This document shows, one piece after another, positions 44,284-52,707 of a stretch of DNA of 64,000 nucleotides. Source of the DNA: an uncultured Flavobacteriaceae bacterium. Its GTDB lineage: Bacteria > Bacteroidota > Bacteroidia > Flavobacteriales > Flavobacteriaceae. The stretch lies in contig CANLCJ010000002.1 in assembly GCA_947489085.1 (NCBI GenBank), forward strand, positions 62,001 to 126,000. The letters are read 5' to 3'. A program made the translations under genes and the position numbers. Each line of letters starts with the position of its first letter. The stretch's first letter is position 1. The notes beneath the pieces are model-generated. The model was not told the DNA's origin and ran no database searches. It worked only from the letters and a program-made list of their open reading frames with translations.

Positions 44284-45107
44284 GACCAATACTATTAATA
44301 TTAGCTATGATAATTTCAACTTTCGTGGAAGCACAAACAAGAATACTTGACACCATTTATGCTAATGACACAAAAAATGTGGCACTCTTTTTTCCTGAGC
44401 CTATACGTCAAGGTATAACTGGCTCAGAAAATTTTGTATTCACTTACAATCGTGAAAAAGAACAATATTTTGGTTTACTACAAGCTAAACAAGGAAAAGA
44501 AAGTAATCTACTGGTAATCAATAGAAATGGTTCGATTTTTTCGTATATTGTAAGGTATAAAGCGCAGCTTTCAAAGCTCAATTATTTCATCCCGATGACA
44601 AGTAGTATTGGGAATGAAAAACCAAAAGTCAAAGATTCAATTCAGACTGAAACTTTTGAAAAAAAGATTGATAACAGTACGTATTATTATCAAAAATTCT
44701 GCTCTTATCTTCTCGATAGAAGACAATATCTAGGAAGATATACAAGGCGAAATAGCGGTGTTATCATGAGGCTTGAAAATATTGTTTTTGATAAAGAAGA
44801 GCTCTACTTCGTTATTCAAATTAGGAATAATTCTACTTTGGATTATGATTTGAATTTCCTTAACCTTTCCGTTGAAACACGACAAAAAGGAAAAAAGAAA
44901 TCTTTACAACGTTTGTACATAGAGCCTATTTTTAAACATCATCTGCCTTCTAAAATTGTGGTAAATGAAACGGTAAGATTTATATATGTCATGCCTAAAT
45001 TTTCGTTATCTAATGACAGAAGAGTAGTTTTAGAATTAAATGAGAAAGATGGCGAACGAAATATTGAAATGAAAGTATCACATAAATATATCAATAACCC
45101 AAATTAA
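44280..45107 (+). CDS. traN: Conjugative transposon protein TraN (DUF4138, VirB9-like)
   Basis: A 275-residue exported protein: signal peptide ending at VEAQ, then the DUF4138 beta-rich domain (TIYANDTKNVALFFPEPIRQ, GITGSENFVFTYNREKE, GLLQAKQGKESNLLVINRNG) and a second domain with FDKEELYFVIQIRNNSTLDY. It is the VirB9-like outer-membrane partner of TraM, whose last bases it overlaps. Confidence 0.88.
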   Translation: MRPILLILAMIISTFVEAQTRILDTIYANDTKNVALFFPEPIRQGITGSENFVFTYNREKEQYFGLLQAKQGKESNLLVINRNGSIFSYIVRYKAQLSKLNYFIPMTSSIGNEKPKVKDSIQTETFEKKIDNSTYYYQKFCSYLLDRRQYLGRYTRRNSGVIMRLENIVFDKEELYFVIQIRNNSTLDYDLNFLNLSVETRQKGKKKSLQRLYIEPIFKHHLPSKIVVNETVRFIYVMPKFSLSNDRRVVLELNEKDGERNIEMKVSHKYINNPN

Positions 45108-45114
45108 TAATATC

Positions 45115-45480
45115 ATGAAAAAAATAGCCATTTACTCACTTGTTGCCTTATTTATTTCTTGTGCGGGAACTACGAATTCAGATCCTCCATCGGTAGCAGA
45201 AATCGTTGCAGAAAGTTTTTATCAAGGCAAAGAAGCCACGCTTAAAAAGCATACAACACCAGAAGGTTTTGCCACATTTTCCAATCTTCAAAAAATGTTT
45301 GCTAAACCTAAAGGTTCAGAATCAAATTTTAAACTTATAGATGAAGTTACAGAAGGCGATGTTGCTTGGATAAAATACTCGACCTCTTATGACAAAACAC
45401 CAGGCATTTTTAAATTGGTAAAGCAAGATGGTGTTTGGAAAGTTACGGTTAGAGATCCTAAGGAAAAAGCGCCGTTGTGA
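45115..45480 (+). CDS. Small lipoprotein with DUF4878-like domain
   Basis: A 121-residue lipoprotein: signal peptide with lipobox LFISC (Cys16), then an NTF2-like DUF4878-type fold (AEIVAESFYQGKEATLKKHT, VAWIKYSTSYDKTPGIFKLV, GVWKVTVRDP). It closes the tra operon 7 bases after traN, a place where other elements carry TraO-TraQ or an entry-exclusion-type lipoprotein. A VirB7-like or surface-exclusion role is an inference from position. Confidence 0.72.
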   Translation: MKKIAIYSLVALFISCAGTTNSDPPSVAEIVAESFYQGKEATLKKHTTPEGFATFSNLQKMFAKPKGSESNFKLIDEVTEGDVAWIKYSTSYDKTPGIFKLVKQDGVWKVTVRDPKEKAPL

Positions 45481-45517
45481 AAATTAGATACTTTTTTTAA
45501 ATATAAAATTAACTTAT

Positions 45518-45543
45518 AAGGGATGAAATTACTTTCATCCCTT
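45518..45543. terminator. Bidirectional terminator at the end of the tra operon
   Basis: AAGGGATGAAA (45518-45528) pairs with TTTCATCCCTT (45533-45543). It separates the tra operon from the convergent 45535-49043 operon and overlaps the last codons of the latter. Confidence 0.8.
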
Positions 45544-46518
45544 TGTGCTTTTGTCTTTCAATTTCATCAATTCTACTGAGCCTGTATCTTTATCAATAAA
45601 AATGAAATCTGCTTGATCTTTTGATATTCCATAATTTTCTCTTGCGCCAAAAATTGTTGTCTTATCTGTTATAAATTCAATATCCTCATTAATCGAGAAA
45701 GAATATCGCTCTACTGTAGAATTAATTAAAGTATCAGCATAATTTGGGTAATCCTTAAATTTAATTTCATTATAGTTGGTATCAAGAATATTTACAAATG
45801 CTTTCTCCGCATCTTTAAAAATTCTTAATCTATCTTCTAATTCATTTTTCCCAAGTTCATTAAAATCTGTCGGATGCAAATATTGCTTTATTTCTAATGA
45901 ATTAATATCGAAAAAAAACAATATCATTTCATCTGTAACCCTAGAACCTTTAATATGCGGATGCTCATTTGAAAGTATTCTAAGTCGCTTGTCATGAGGT
46001 TTAATCACAAGCCTACTAAAGCTATCATTCTTCGTAGAAATTCCTATGTAGTGCAAATGGTACTTTGTAAAATCTCTGTAATTTTCAAACCCTGAGAAAA
46101 ATGGTGGTTGATATGAAAGATTATAAAGAAATTTCTCTGTTGTGAACCAATCTATTACTTCAGGATCTTCAGATTTTTTCCATATTCTAATTAACTTATC
46201 TCCAAGTTCTATATCTAAATCTCCAAATTCCATAAGTGGTAAATCATGAGCTTTAAACAATTCAACTAAATCTATACTTCCGGACATTTCATTGCCTCCA
46301 GATTCAAATTTAAAGTTGATTTTACCTGAAAGACTCAAATTCATCAAAACTAAATTTTCATTTTCAAAAATGAATTTTGATTCTGCCCTTTGTCCTATAA
46401 AATAAATTTTACTTCTCTTAAACCAATCTAAAGACTCCGTATCGTTTTTCAGCCACTCAGATTCTTGATTCGAAATGGGTGGATATACTAATTCTAAATA
46501 ATGTATTTGTGCCCTCAA
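45535..46518 (-). CDS. Hypothetical protein, last gene of the accessory operon
   Basis: A 327-residue soluble protein I do not recognise. It is rich in acidic and aromatic residues (LELVYPPISNQESEWLKNDT, ITDEMILFFFDINSL-like segments, FIFIDKDTGSVELMKLKDKS) and has no signal peptide, membrane helix or obvious catalytic motif. It lies 3 bases after the ankyrin gene in the operon 49043-45535, so it probably works with it. Immunity or regulatory roles are possible but unsupported by any motif. Confidence 0.6.
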   Translation of the reverse strand: MRAQIHYLELVYPPISNQESEWLKNDTESLDWFKRSKIYFIGQRAESKFIFENENLVLMNLSLSGKINFKFESGGNEMSGSIDLVELFKAHDLPLMEFGDLDIELGDKLIRIWKKSEDPEVIDWFTTEKFLYNLSYQPPFFSGFENYRDFTKYHLHYIGISTKNDSFSRLVIKPHDKRLRILSNEHPHIKGSRVTDEMILFFFDINSLEIKQYLHPTDFNELGKNELEDRLRIFKDAEKAFVNILDTNYNEIKFKDYPNYADTLINSTVERYSFSINEDIEFITDKTTIFGARENYGISKDQADFIFIDKDTGSVELMKLKDKSTKG

Positions 46519-46521
46519 TAT

Positions 46522-47127
46522 CTATAATTTATTCTTTTTCGTTTTCTCTCTCCAATCAATAAGTTTAGCACTATAGTCTGCTCCTAAGTTATCGAGAGTT
46601 CCAATATTATTTTCGAGTAGTAATTCAACCGCATTCCATTTTCCTTTCTCTCCTGCCCAGTAAACAGCTCTTTCTGCTCCACTATCAAGATTATGAAGGT
46701 CATTATCTATTAAGAATTGTAACAACGTTACTTGACCTGTACTAGCTGCACTACAAAAAATACCGTTAAACTCGTTAAAGTAACCAAGTAGCAATTCCAT
46801 AATTGGTAGATTACCTTTAGCTGCTGTCCATTGCAATGCAGAAGTCTCATTTTTATATTCTGCTGATTTCCCAATGAGATACTTTACAAGTTCCAAGTCC
46901 TGAGCATCACAAGTATATGCAAGTACCATTTTTTTAGCAGCAGATTCATGAGAAATTCCATTCTCTAGAAAATAGGTGACAATTTTAGAATATCCTTTTC
47001 TAGCAGCAATATCTATACACCAATCATTAGCAACATGAATATCTACTCCGTGTTTTACACATGTCTTGATAAATCTTAAATTGCCTTCAAAACAGGATTC
47101 TATGAAGCTTTTTTCTTGGTCTGTCAT
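46522..47127 (-). CDS. Ankyrin-repeat protein
   Basis: A 201-residue protein of about five ankyrin-like repeats: GNLRFIKTCVKHGVDIHVAN, GYSKIVTYFLENGISHESA, DLELVKYLIGKSAEYKN, GNLPIMELLLGYF, GQVTLLQFLIDNDLHNLDS and GKWNAVELLLENNIGT. There is no signal peptide, so it is cytosolic and presumably binds a partner protein. It stands between the membrane-anchored protein and the unknown protein of the accessory operon. Confidence 0.78.
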   Translation of the reverse strand: MTDQEKSFIESCFEGNLRFIKTCVKHGVDIHVANDWCIDIAARKGYSKIVTYFLENGISHESAAKKMVLAYTCDAQDLELVKYLIGKSAEYKNETSALQWTAAKGNLPIMELLLGYFNEFNGIFCSAASTGQVTLLQFLIDNDLHNLDSGAERAVYWAGEKGKWNAVELLLENNIGTLDNLGADYSAKLIDWREKTKKNKL

Positions 47128-47141
47128 ATATTAAACAGGTC

Positions 47142-47675
47142 TTATATTTCCATTAAATTTTCTCTATCTTTCAAATAGTAATATTTTTCCTTTCCTGAAC
47201 TAAAATAAGCATTTCGAGTGGCTTTAAATTCCATTTTCTTCAAGTCTATATTCATTGTTAAAGCTCTTATTTCCCCACCATCTTTGTGTTGAATAATAAA
47301 TGTTGAAATTGTAAATCCGTGTTCGGACAATCCTGTAAAATATTTAATATCAATTATTTTTGAGCCAGGTTCAAAACCTTTCTTTATCATTTCTCTTGTG
47401 ATATGGTCTTTACCATAATCAAATATGACTTGAATATCGTTTAAACGTTCTTTCCTTTCAGCCTCAGATAGTTTTGTCCACATTCGATAATCGTCCATAA
47501 ACATAAACTTCGTTTTCCTAATTAAATCTGAAGCTTCAAATTTAGATTCATCTTTCGATAAGTTTTGAACATTAGTTTTATTTCCTTTTTTCTTTTTTGA
47601 AATCAGTTTATAAATCCAATAGAATGGAAGTCCGAGAAAGAATAATATTAATAAAATAAGTAGAATTCCTGTCAT
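47142..47675 (-). CDS. Membrane-anchored hypothetical protein
   Basis: A 177-residue protein with one N-terminal membrane helix (LLILLILFFLGLPFYWIYKL), a lysine-rich stop-transfer KKKKGNK, and a cytosolic domain (MFMDDYRMWTKLSEAERKER, IDIKYFTGLSEHGFTISTFI, GGEIRALTMNIDLKKMEFKA). I do not recognise the domain. The overall plan is like small membrane-tethered NTF2/Tim44-like proteins. It starts 3 bases after the AlbA_2 gene. Confidence 0.6.
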   Translation of the reverse strand: MTGILLILLILFFLGLPFYWIYKLISKKKKGNKTNVQNLSKDESKFEASDLIRKTKFMFMDDYRMWTKLSEAERKERLNDIQVIFDYGKDHITREMIKKGFEPGSKIIDIKYFTGLSEHGFTISTFIIQHKDGGEIRALTMNIDLKKMEFKATRNAYFSSGKEKYYYLKDRENLMEI

Positions 47676-47678
47676 TGG

Positions 47679-49043
47679 TTATTTACTCATATTAATTTCC
47701 CAATACCCTCTAGTACCATCTTTTCGTTCTAAATAGCCTTTTTCTTTAATAGCATTTATATGTTTACCAACAGCAGATTCATTGATACCTAAAACTTCAG
47801 CTATTTCATTATAAGTTATGGTTTTATTTTCAGCAATTAGTTTAAGTACTTCTTTTTGCCTTTTAGTCAATTTAGAATTATCGTCTATTTCACTACCTAT
47901 TACACCACCTATTACACCACCTATTGCACCACCTTCTCCATTATCTTCTTTATCATCTACTTTAGTAGTAAGTTCTTTAGTAACAAAAGCCATTCTAAGA
48001 AAGTTTTCAGAAAAATTAAAACTCTCTTTACCATAATGATCTAAAATACGTGGAATACCAGAACCCAATTGTTCTACTAACTCCAAGTCTTTGAATATGC
48101 GCATCAGTTCTTTGTTACGAGGGACTGAAAACCCTTCAAAAAATTCTTGCTGACTCAATCCTTCAGGTAAACCTCCAGCAGATGTAATTTCAATTCTATC
48201 TGAAAAAATCTCAAACTTGGGCGGTACTTCATTGGTATAATCATTATGTACAAAAGCATTAATAATGGCTTCACGTAATGCAATAGGATTCCATAGGTGG
48301 CTTTGTTCTCTCTCCTTTGAAGTGATTTTTGTAGCTATTCTATTTTCTACAGCAATTTTATCTATGACTTGTTTAGTTGCCTTTGCTAAACACTCATTGC
48401 CATACTCATTACTTTCTATTAAATCTGTTCGATTTGTACCAGAATATTTAGCAACTTTAATAGACGTATTATTCTTATCTGCCAAAAGATAAGCTGCATA
48501 ATTATATGCGCCATCTTCAGTAAGTAGTTCTAAATTTTTAGCAAATGCGTTGCCTAGTTTATAGCCTGATTCTTCATAATATATTTTCAGTTGGCTAAAA
48601 GTCAAGTCTTGTGTCGTTGCTTTGATTTTACTTATGGAATTTCGAGTACGTTTAGAAAAAAGCGTATCAATCATTTTTTGAGGCATTGGTTCTGCAGCAG
48701 TTCCAATTCGTATAAAGCACCCCTTTTCACTCATACCATATTTTCTTAAATGATATGGTTTTTCTGGTCCACTTGCTACAATAATTTTTATGATATCCTT
48801 ACCCTCACGTTCTTCACTAACAATATCAAATAAGCCTAATGCAGATGGTTTAATATTGTGTTTCAACCGATCCTTTATCTTTAATTGGTCACTATCTGAA
48901 TCTGCCAAACCATAAGTTTTTCCTGTTTTATCAATACCTATATAGATAATGCCACCTTCGCGATAGTTCAGAAAAGCAATGACTTCTTTTTCTAATCCTT
49001 CAGTAAGCTCTTGTTTGTATTCTATACGATTGGTCTCGGTCAT
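47679..49043 (-). CDS. AlbA_2 (Schlafen-like) ATP-binding regulator with winged helix
   Basis: A 454-residue protein and first gene of the operon. The N-terminal AlbA_2 domain contains RIEYKQELTEGLEKEVIAFL and YREGGIIYIGIDKTGKTYGL. A divergent ATP-binding part follows (LREAIINAFVHNDYTNEVPP, IEITSAGGLPEGLSQQEFF, RNKELMRIFKDLELVEQLGS). After a linker with GGAIGGVIGGVIGS repeats comes a winged helix (LTKRQKEVLKLIAENKTITY, NEIAEVLGINESAVGKHINA). Such proteins are transcription regulators or defence components. It is intact and not part of the transfer machinery. Confidence 0.82.
   Translation of the reverse strand: MTETNRIEYKQELTEGLEKEVIAFLNYREGGIIYIGIDKTGKTYGLADSDSDQLKIKDRLKHNIKPSALGLFDIVSEEREGKDIIKIIVASGPEKPYHLRKYGMSEKGCFIRIGTAAEPMPQKMIDTLFSKRTRNSISKIKATTQDLTFSQLKIYYEESGYKLGNAFAKNLELLTEDGAYNYAAYLLADKNNTSIKVAKYSGTNRTDLIESNEYGNECLAKATKQVIDKIAVENRIATKITSKEREQSHLWNPIALREAIINAFVHNDYTNEVPPKFEIFSDRIEITSAGGLPEGLSQQEFFEGFSVPRNKELMRIFKDLELVEQLGSGIPRILDHYGKESFNFSENFLRMAFVTKELTTKVDDKEDNGEGGAIGGVIGGVIGSEIDDNSKLTKRQKEVLKLIAENKTITYNEIAEVLGINESAVGKHINAIKEKGYLERKDGTRGYWEINMSK
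47896..47931 (-). repeat. 12-bp tandem repeat coding the GGVI linker
   Basis: Three tandem 12-base units CCTATTACACCA, the third with one A-to-G change, encode GGVI/GGAI repeats between the ATPase-like and winged-helix parts of the AlbA_2 protein. The unit is a multiple of three, so copy number could change without a frameshift. Confidence 0.85.
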
Positions 49044-49088
49044 GAAAATTGAAATGGTCTAACTAATTACGCTATAAAGATACTGATA

Positions 49089-50684
49089 TTAATTTTTGAA
49101 AATCGATCTAACTTCTTTATAAACTCTATCAAAATTAGCTTGTAAATCAGCATCAGAATAGTTCTGCTGCTTTGTTGGTAGTCGCTTTTCAATTTTAGGC
49201 AATTTAAATTGTACTTTTCTGTCCTTTCCATCTGCGAACGTAATAAATTCGCCTTCTTTCAGTCTGAAAAACACATCAGCTCTAATTTTTGCAACCTCAC
49301 GCTCTCCTGTTGTAATTCGTGTGTCAAAATTAAGATTATGACCTCTGTTTACGCTTGTGGTTTCTTTCTTTACAATTTCAAAAAAGCGTTCGTAATATTT
49401 AGCTGTGTCTGGATCGTTTACCTTTCCGAAGAATTGATATGATAAATTACTTAAAATTGCTTTACTCGCCTTATCTCCATACATCATATCATTCTGTATT
49501 TTGTCTTGCATTACATAAATCGTGGCAATATCATAACTACGCAATGTCGCTGGAATTCTGTGCATATTTAATAATCTGATTGTTGGTGCTTCTTCCATCA
49601 ACAAAAATGAAGCATTTGAATTTCGCACGCTCATTTGCTTTGTAATGGTGTGAATAATAGTCGCAATGATTGGCGAATAAGCTGTTTCGTATTTTGGATT
49701 ATTGACTACTGAAATCGCTAAAGGTTTGTCCTGGCTATTTATGTCGAGCGGAACATCATCTGCGGATAAAGCCATAAAAATACGTTGCGTACTTATTTTT
49801 TTGAGCGCATTGGCCAAAGTGCTTTTTACACCAGCCGTTTGTCTGTCTGAATCCTTACCACTAATAAAAGCGTCAGCCATCGCTCTCGATGTTGTATTCT
49901 TACTTAAAAATGCAATTAGACTTGAAGTGTTGAGATATTGGTAAACAGCTATTAAGTGAGGTAATGTACAATATTGTGGATGCGAGGTTCTTAACTTCCA
50001 AATCAATCCACTAATTAAGCCTTCAGCTGCATCATTAAAAAATTTTGTTGTTCCTATACTTCCGGATTCTCTTTGTTCTAATAGGTTTTCTATAAGCACT
50101 CTAGCGACCTCATTTACGCTTTCTTCATTGGTCATATATCTTGGTGCTATTGGATTCACTCGGTCATGAATGTTATCGAATGAAATTACTTTAAAATCAA
50201 TCTCATTTTTTTCAAATAAAGGAAATGCCATTTCTGTGATTTCAAAGTTTTTATAATCGTGAATTACACCAGAAAATTTATGTTTGCTGAAATGCTGAAG
50301 GAAATTAAAAACCACGCTTTCAGTTTTTCCACTTCCTGCAGAACCAATAATTGAAGCGCCTCGTTTGATGTTATTAATTTTGAAACTCCCTCGTTTTACT
50401 TTGAAATGAACTTGGTGCTTATCATTAGAATCCAAAATGTCATTCTCCTTGTGAAGAAACACATATAATACTGTATTGATAAGCAAAAGCGGACAACCGA
50501 TATAAAGAATCTGGATAACCCAATGCATTAAATACGGACTCAATTTAAAAAGCAACCCTAAACAAATAACAATCAAAATCAGGTTTACAAAAAAGGCGTA
50601 TCTCGTCATTTTGAAAAGACTTGAAAACACCAAGCTCATTCCAAACAGTAATGCAATAGTAAACGTGATTCCTTGTATTTCCAT
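49089..50684 (-). CDS. mobC: VirD4/TraG-type coupling protein (MobC)
   Basis: A 531-residue inner-membrane ATPase that brings the relaxase-DNA complex to the transfer channel. Membrane helices occupy residues 1-75. The Walker A is SIIGSAGSGKTESVVFNFL (about residue 112), and the Walker B region is SFLLMEEAPTIRLL, followed by RSYDIATIYVMQDKIQNDMM. It begins 1 base after the relaxase stop codon. Together with the two genes upstream it forms the mobABC set. Confidence 0.9.
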   Translation of the reverse strand: MEIQGITFTIALLFGMSLVFSSLFKMTRYAFFVNLILIVICLGLLFKLSPYLMHWVIQILYIGCPLLLINTVLYVFLHKENDILDSNDKHQVHFKVKRGSFKINNIKRGASIIGSAGSGKTESVVFNFLQHFSKHKFSGVIHDYKNFEITEMAFPLFEKNEIDFKVISFDNIHDRVNPIAPRYMTNEESVNEVARVLIENLLEQRESGSIGTTKFFNDAAEGLISGLIWKLRTSHPQYCTLPHLIAVYQYLNTSSLIAFLSKNTTSRAMADAFISGKDSDRQTAGVKSTLANALKKISTQRIFMALSADDVPLDINSQDKPLAISVVNNPKYETAYSPIIATIIHTITKQMSVRNSNASFLLMEEAPTIRLLNMHRIPATLRSYDIATIYVMQDKIQNDMMYGDKASKAILSNLSYQFFGKVNDPDTAKYYERFFEIVKKETTSVNRGHNLNFDTRITTGEREVAKIRADVFFRLKEGEFITFADGKDRKVQFKLPKIEKRLPTKQQNYSDADLQANFDRVYKEVRSIFKN

Positions 50685-50685
50685 A

Positions 50686-51714
50686 TTATATACCTATTGA
50701 ACCCGATTTAATTGCTATGTCCACACCACGTTTTAAATACTTTATGGTTTTAAGTGCTAACTGCACTTGATTGGTTGGAATACTCGCCATAGGGACTCCA
50801 GATTTTGCAAGCATTTTAAATGCTACTGCTTTCTCACTTGCTGGCAATCCTAATAATGTTGTGAAGTACAGTTTTGGATTTTTAATGAACTCTTTTTTCG
50901 ATTTATAGGATTCTGCATAGTTGCGTTTGTAACCAAAAGTTTTATCAAAAGTGCTTTCGGCTTTTGTGAAAAACGCATCTCTATCAAAACCACGTTTTAC
51001 AATTTTACCATGCATCTCAACTTCCGAACCTTTGTATTTAGATCCTGGTGATAGACTAACAGAATTTGAGGCATCTTTTCGACTCACGATAATATGAATA
51101 TGACTTTGATTACCTGCTTTTTTCATGCCTTGAACAATCCGTTTACCATTTTGTCGATGTGGTGCCTCGGCTTCGAGTTTGCTAATTTGGGATTTCATTT
51201 TCTTTATATTCCCATCTAATTGACCTTGTTCAATTTTCCGAATATCAGTTTTTAGCTGAAGTATTTTAGTGGCAAAAGGTTGGTTTTCTTTAACCTGTTT
51301 ATCTGTGCCTTTGAATGTTCTTTGATGCTCAATTTTTGCAAAATATTTTATGTCGTCAACAGTTATTGGTTTACCATTAATTTCTCGATTAAAGGACGTT
51401 GCATAATCGTTCATTATGACTCTAGTATATTTCTTTAAATCTTCAGAATTATTCTGTAATTTTCTTAATTCATATTTACTTGGACTAACTGTAATGGAAT
51501 AAAATTTTGGTTCTTTCTTTTTGAGTTTTGCAGCATTGCCATCAATTTCTTTTACCACATCTTTGGCTTCAATTTCATCGCCATATTGATTGAAAAAATG
51601 TTCCACATCTTCTTGCTCCAAACCTTGATTTTCTTTCTCCAGATACTCAGCAAAATCCGCAGAACTTTGTGAATAATCTCCTCCTAATTTTTGAGCTGTG
51701 ATTGTGATATACAT
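50686..51714 (-). CDS. mobB: Relaxase MobB (DUF5712-like)
   Basis: The start is set at ATG 51714 (MYITITAQKLGGDYSQSSAD), just past the stop of the upstream gene; the longer frame to 51741 would overlap it. The 342-residue protein has an N-terminal MYITITAQKLGG motif typical of Bacteroidota mobilisation relaxases, and NQSHIHIIVSRKDASNSVSL, where the histidine pair forms the metal-binding site (about residue 208). It nicks oriT, probably the region just upstream of mobA. Regions of charged coiled coil fill the middle. Confidence 0.82.
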   Translation of the reverse strand: MYITITAQKLGGDYSQSSADFAEYLEKENQGLEQEDVEHFFNQYGDEIEAKDVVKEIDGNAAKLKKKEPKFYSITVSPSKYELRKLQNNSEDLKKYTRVIMNDYATSFNREINGKPITVDDIKYFAKIEHQRTFKGTDKQVKENQPFATKILQLKTDIRKIEQGQLDGNIKKMKSQISKLEAEAPHRQNGKRIVQGMKKAGNQSHIHIIVSRKDASNSVSLSPGSKYKGSEVEMHGKIVKRGFDRDAFFTKAESTFDKTFGYKRNYAESYKSKKEFIKNPKLYFTTLLGLPASEKAVAFKMLAKSGVPMASIPTNQVQLALKTIKYLKRGVDIAIKSGSIGI

Positions 51715-51718
51715 AATA

Positions 51719-52111
51719 TTATAATTGATTACTTGAATCATTTTTTTCTACAATTAACACTTCCTTCTCTTTGACCTCTTTTTCTAAAATCAACTTTTCT
51801 TGCTTTGGTTCAAACTCCATAAATAAAGATCGCAACATTGCAGTTGTGGGTTTATCATGGTTCTTTTCTATGTCCTTTATAATGGCAATTACAGCATTGA
51901 TTCGCTTCTTAATTTTACTCTCCAATGTTTGCATATTTGGCCCTAAAGTTTCATTTGGTGAAATGCCATTGTCCTCAAAAAAGTCCAGCATCAGAAGCAA
52001 AGTCATCGATTGTGATTTAGATAATTTTTTACAAAACACTCGAAAACGCTCTGCTACTGAAGTTTTAATCCCGAGCTTCTCAAATCGCTCTTTTTCATAT
52101 CCTTTATCCAT
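51719..52111 (-). CDS. mobA: BfmA/BtgA-family mobilisation accessory protein
   Basis: A 130-residue protein (KLGIKTSVAERFRVFCKKLS, QSMTLLLMLDFFEDNGISP) resembling BtgA/BfmA accessory factors, which have a ribbon-helix-helix-like N-terminus and help the relaxase bind oriT. The C-terminus is a charged coil (EPKQEKLILEKEVKEKE). It lies directly downstream of the candidate oriT and its stop is 4 bases from the relaxase start. Confidence 0.82.
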   Translation of the reverse strand: MDKGYEKERFEKLGIKTSVAERFRVFCKKLSKSQSMTLLLMLDFFEDNGISPNETLGPNMQTLESKIKKRINAVIAIIKDIEKNHDKPTTAMLRSLFMEFEPKQEKLILEKEVKEKEVLIVEKNDSSNQL

Positions 52112-52310
52112 TTTTCTGAAAAAATTTGTTGTTTTGATTGGGCTGCGAGGATTTTTTCTGAAAAAACCATGTTACACATTCAAATATCAAAACAATCAAT
52201 CGCCGAAAGGTGTTGATTTTACTAGGGTTTTGAAAAACTGAAAATCGAAACATCGCGCTAGCGTGTTACCCTCTTGCTATTCCTTTTCGTCCAGCTCGCT
52301 GGACAAAAAA
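52112..52310. other. Candidate oriT region
   Basis: The non-coding sequence directly upstream of mobA is dense in dyads. TTGTTTTGAT pairs with ATCAAAACAA about 45 bases away, TTTTTCTGAAAAAA occurs twice, CGCTAGCG is an 8-base palindrome (around 52257), and GTCCAGC-TC-GCTGGAC (52289-52304) is a perfect hairpin. Position beside the mob genes is where Bacteroidota elements carry oriT. The nick site cannot be read directly. Confidence 0.5.
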
Positions 52311-52314
52311 AATA

Positions 52315-52343
52315 CCATTACATCCAAAAATGTAATGGCTTTT
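52315..52343. terminator. Terminator-like hairpin beside oriT
   Basis: CCATTACAT (52315-52323) pairs with ATGTAATGG (52330-52338), followed by CTTTTT on one strand and an A7 tract on the other. It probably isolates the mob operon from the genes to the right. Confidence 0.7.
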
Positions 52344-52454
52344 TCTGTAATACAAATTGAAATTAGATTTTTTAAGAGTGTTATTATTGAAGTTTAAAAG
52401 TATCTTTAACAAACCGCTCTTTTTGTTGCAGAATATAAAATATGGGCATAAAAA

Positions 52455-52481
52455 AAGACCTCTGAAATTTTCAAAGGTCTT
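52455..52481 (-). terminator. Terminator after the small 65-residue protein gene
   Basis: AAGACCT...AGGTCTT with an inner TGAAA/TTTCA pairing lies 18 bases beyond the stop codon of the minus-strand gene; a T run follows on the minus strand. Confidence 0.75.
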
Positions 52482-52498
52482 ACAATTTTAAAGAACGT

Positions 52499-52696
52499 TT
52501 ATATATTAAACACGTATGTGTAACTATACAAATTTCTTATTGCTTCTTCGTCTAGCATCTTGTCCAAATTTTGATTATTAGCAGATGCATATTCGATAAT
52601 GTCCTTTCCATATTTATGCTTAACATCTTCTTTAGAATTGTTAAGCAAACGCTCTTGCGCTTCTTCACTCAAATCGGTAAAATTTATATAAATCAT
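52499..52696 (-). CDS. Small hypothetical ICE protein
   Basis: A 65-residue acidic protein (MIYINFTDLSEEAQERLLNN, then DVKHKYGKDIIEYASANNQN). No family is evident beyond its usual presence beside RadC in Bacteroidota elements. It starts 11 bases after the radC stop codon and is followed by a terminator, so it ends that operon. Confidence 0.62.
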   Translation of the reverse strand: MIYINFTDLSEEAQERLLNNSKEDVKHKYGKDIIEYASANNQNLDKMLDEEAIRNLYSYTYVFNI

Positions 52697-52707
52697 AGCT
52701 TTTCGTT

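Noticed and set aside
47893-47935. CRISPR-like or microsatellite array
   Set aside because: The repeat is three 12-base units inside a coding frame with no spacers; no CRISPR array or cas gene was seen anywhere in the window.
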